From an uncultured bacterium (GTDB lineage: Bacteria; Bacillota; Clostridia; Lachnospirales; Lachnospiraceae), in contig CAJMNU010000098.1 in NCBI GenBank assembly GCA_905214855.1, forward strand, positions 1 through 5,717: a DNA stretch of 5,717 nucleotides. The letters are read 5' to 3'. Below, in pieces: positions 5,139 through 5,717 of the stretch. The notes under the pieces are model-generated. The model ran no database searches. It was not told the origin of the DNA and worked only from the letters and a program-made list of their open reading frames with translations. The first letter of the stretch is position 1, and each line of letters begins with the position of its first letter. The position numbers were made by a program, and so were the translations under genes.

Positions 5139-5717
5139 TTACATAGACTTCTCTTTTTGCTCTTTTGGGAGAAAAATAATGAATTCTGTTCCTACATCAG
5201 GAGTCGATTCTACATGGATCGTACCTCCATAATAGCTGACAATATGTTTTACAATGGAAAGTCCCAAACCTGTTCCTCCCATTCTGCGGCTTCTGCCCTT
5301 TTCTACTCGGTAAAAACGTTCAAAAATACGTCCGATATGTTCCTTGCTGATCCCAACACCAGTATCTTTGACCCGTATGGTCACACCCTTTTCCCCTTCC
5401 ACAGCAAATGCCCACACCTGTCCTCCTGAACGGTTATATTTCACTGCATTGCTGAGCAGATTATTAAACAGCTCTTTCATCTGTAATGCATTAGCAAAAT
5501 AGGTGACTGAAGGACAATCTGCGTGGATCACCACATTACGCTCTACAGCCAACGGTTTTACTGTATTTGCCGTTTCCAAGAGGATTGCTCTAAGATCTAC
5601 AGAGGTTTTCACTACCTCCACTTCTCTTGTCTCCAGCTTAGAGATCATCAAAATATCATTGATGACATTTGACATATGTCTGGTTTCCTCCAAAATACGG
5701 GTCAAAAAATTCTTTTT
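5139..5717 (-). CDS. Sensor histidine kinase, PhoR-like, C-terminal part (5' end off window)
   Basis: The frame is open to the right edge (192 residues seen, beginning KKNFLTRILEE) and stops at TAA 5141-5139. The first 30 residues match the second helix of a HisKA dimerisation domain (MSNVINDILMISKLE). The HATPase_c domain follows: N box FNNLLSNAVKYN (about 84-95), G1 box VKDTGVGIS (about 116-124), F box IFERFYRV (about 131-138) and G2 box GGTGLGLSIVKHI (about 147-159). All ATP-binding motifs look intact. The phosphorylated-histidine box, sensor domain and membrane segments should lie upstream, off the window, probably with a response regulator gene. The motif pattern resembles PhoR/WalK-class kinases, but the signal cannot be told from this part. 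A TTG at 5705 could be called as a start but falls inside the HisKA domain, so it is not the real one. Confidence 0.93.
   Translation of the reverse strand, partial: KKNFLTRILEETRHMSNVINDILMISKLETREVEVVKTSVDLRAILLETANTVKPLAVERNVVIHADCPSVTYFANALQMKELFNNLLSNAVKYNRSGGQVWAFAVEGEKGVTIRVKDTGVGISKEHIGRIFERFYRVEKGRSRRMGGTGLGLSIVKHIVSYYGGTIHVESTPDVGTEFIIFLPKEQKEKSM

Noticed and set aside
4694..5429. Plus-strand ORFs of 117 and 139 codons over the hydrolase start and kinase end
   Set aside because: They run through the terminator and are antisense to two well-supported genes.
5139..5705. Histidine kinase as a complete 188-residue gene from TTG 5705
   Set aside because: That start falls inside the HisKA domain, the frame stays open to the window edge, and a histidine box is required upstream.
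1..5717. CRISPR array, tRNA, rRNA, insertion sequence, toxin-antitoxin or phage defence genes
   Set aside because: No regular repeat-spacer pattern, RNA gene signature, transposase or terminal inverted repeats were seen; every long stretch is accounted for by five chromosomal genes.

Overview
The window looks like ordinary chromosome from a low-GC Gram-positive anaerobe, most likely a Clostridia member of the Lachnospiraceae type. This is inferred from the A/T-rich sequence, strong AGGAG-type ribosome binding sites, the tepA-ftsK gene pair, a PhoR-like kinase, and a membrane-anchored SH3b/NlpC-P60 protein. No phage, transposon, tRNA, rRNA or CRISPR signal was seen. All five genes lie on the minus strand, so the transcription order runs from high to low coordinates.

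Reading in transcription order: (1) 5717-5139 is the C-terminal part of a sensor histidine kinase whose start lies beyond the right edge. It is closed by a clear intrinsic terminator at 5046-5110. (2) The second block is a two-gene unit. It holds a membrane-anchored cell-wall hydrolase (4997-3363) with four SH3b domains and a C-terminal NlpC/P60 domain, followed after one base by an Sfp-type 4'-phosphopantetheinyl transferase (3361-2762). Its candidate promoter overlaps the kinase terminator, and it ends at a terminator at 2667-2718. (3) The third block starts after a 263-base intergenic region with candidate promoters and short repeats. It holds a TepA/ClpP-like serine protease (2498-1791) and then FtsK/SpoIIIE (1762 to the left edge). 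Only the membrane domain and a very long charged linker of FtsK are inside the window; the ATPase motor lies off the left edge.

The ftsK frame has no stop inside the window. It starts at a GTG and is open for 587 codons, so the left 1.76 kb is coding on the minus strand and not empty. The tepA-ftsK pairing matches the tepA...spoIIIE neighbourhood of Bacillus subtilis and supports both identifications. The themes are envelope and chromosome biology: signal sensing, peptidoglycan remodelling, carrier-protein activation and chromosome translocation at the septum. I see no convincing new system. The points most worth a second look are the terminator/promoter overlap, the hydrolase-PPTase coupling, the duplicated SH3b pair, the long FtsK linker, and the sigma-G-like and repeated sequences upstream of tepA.
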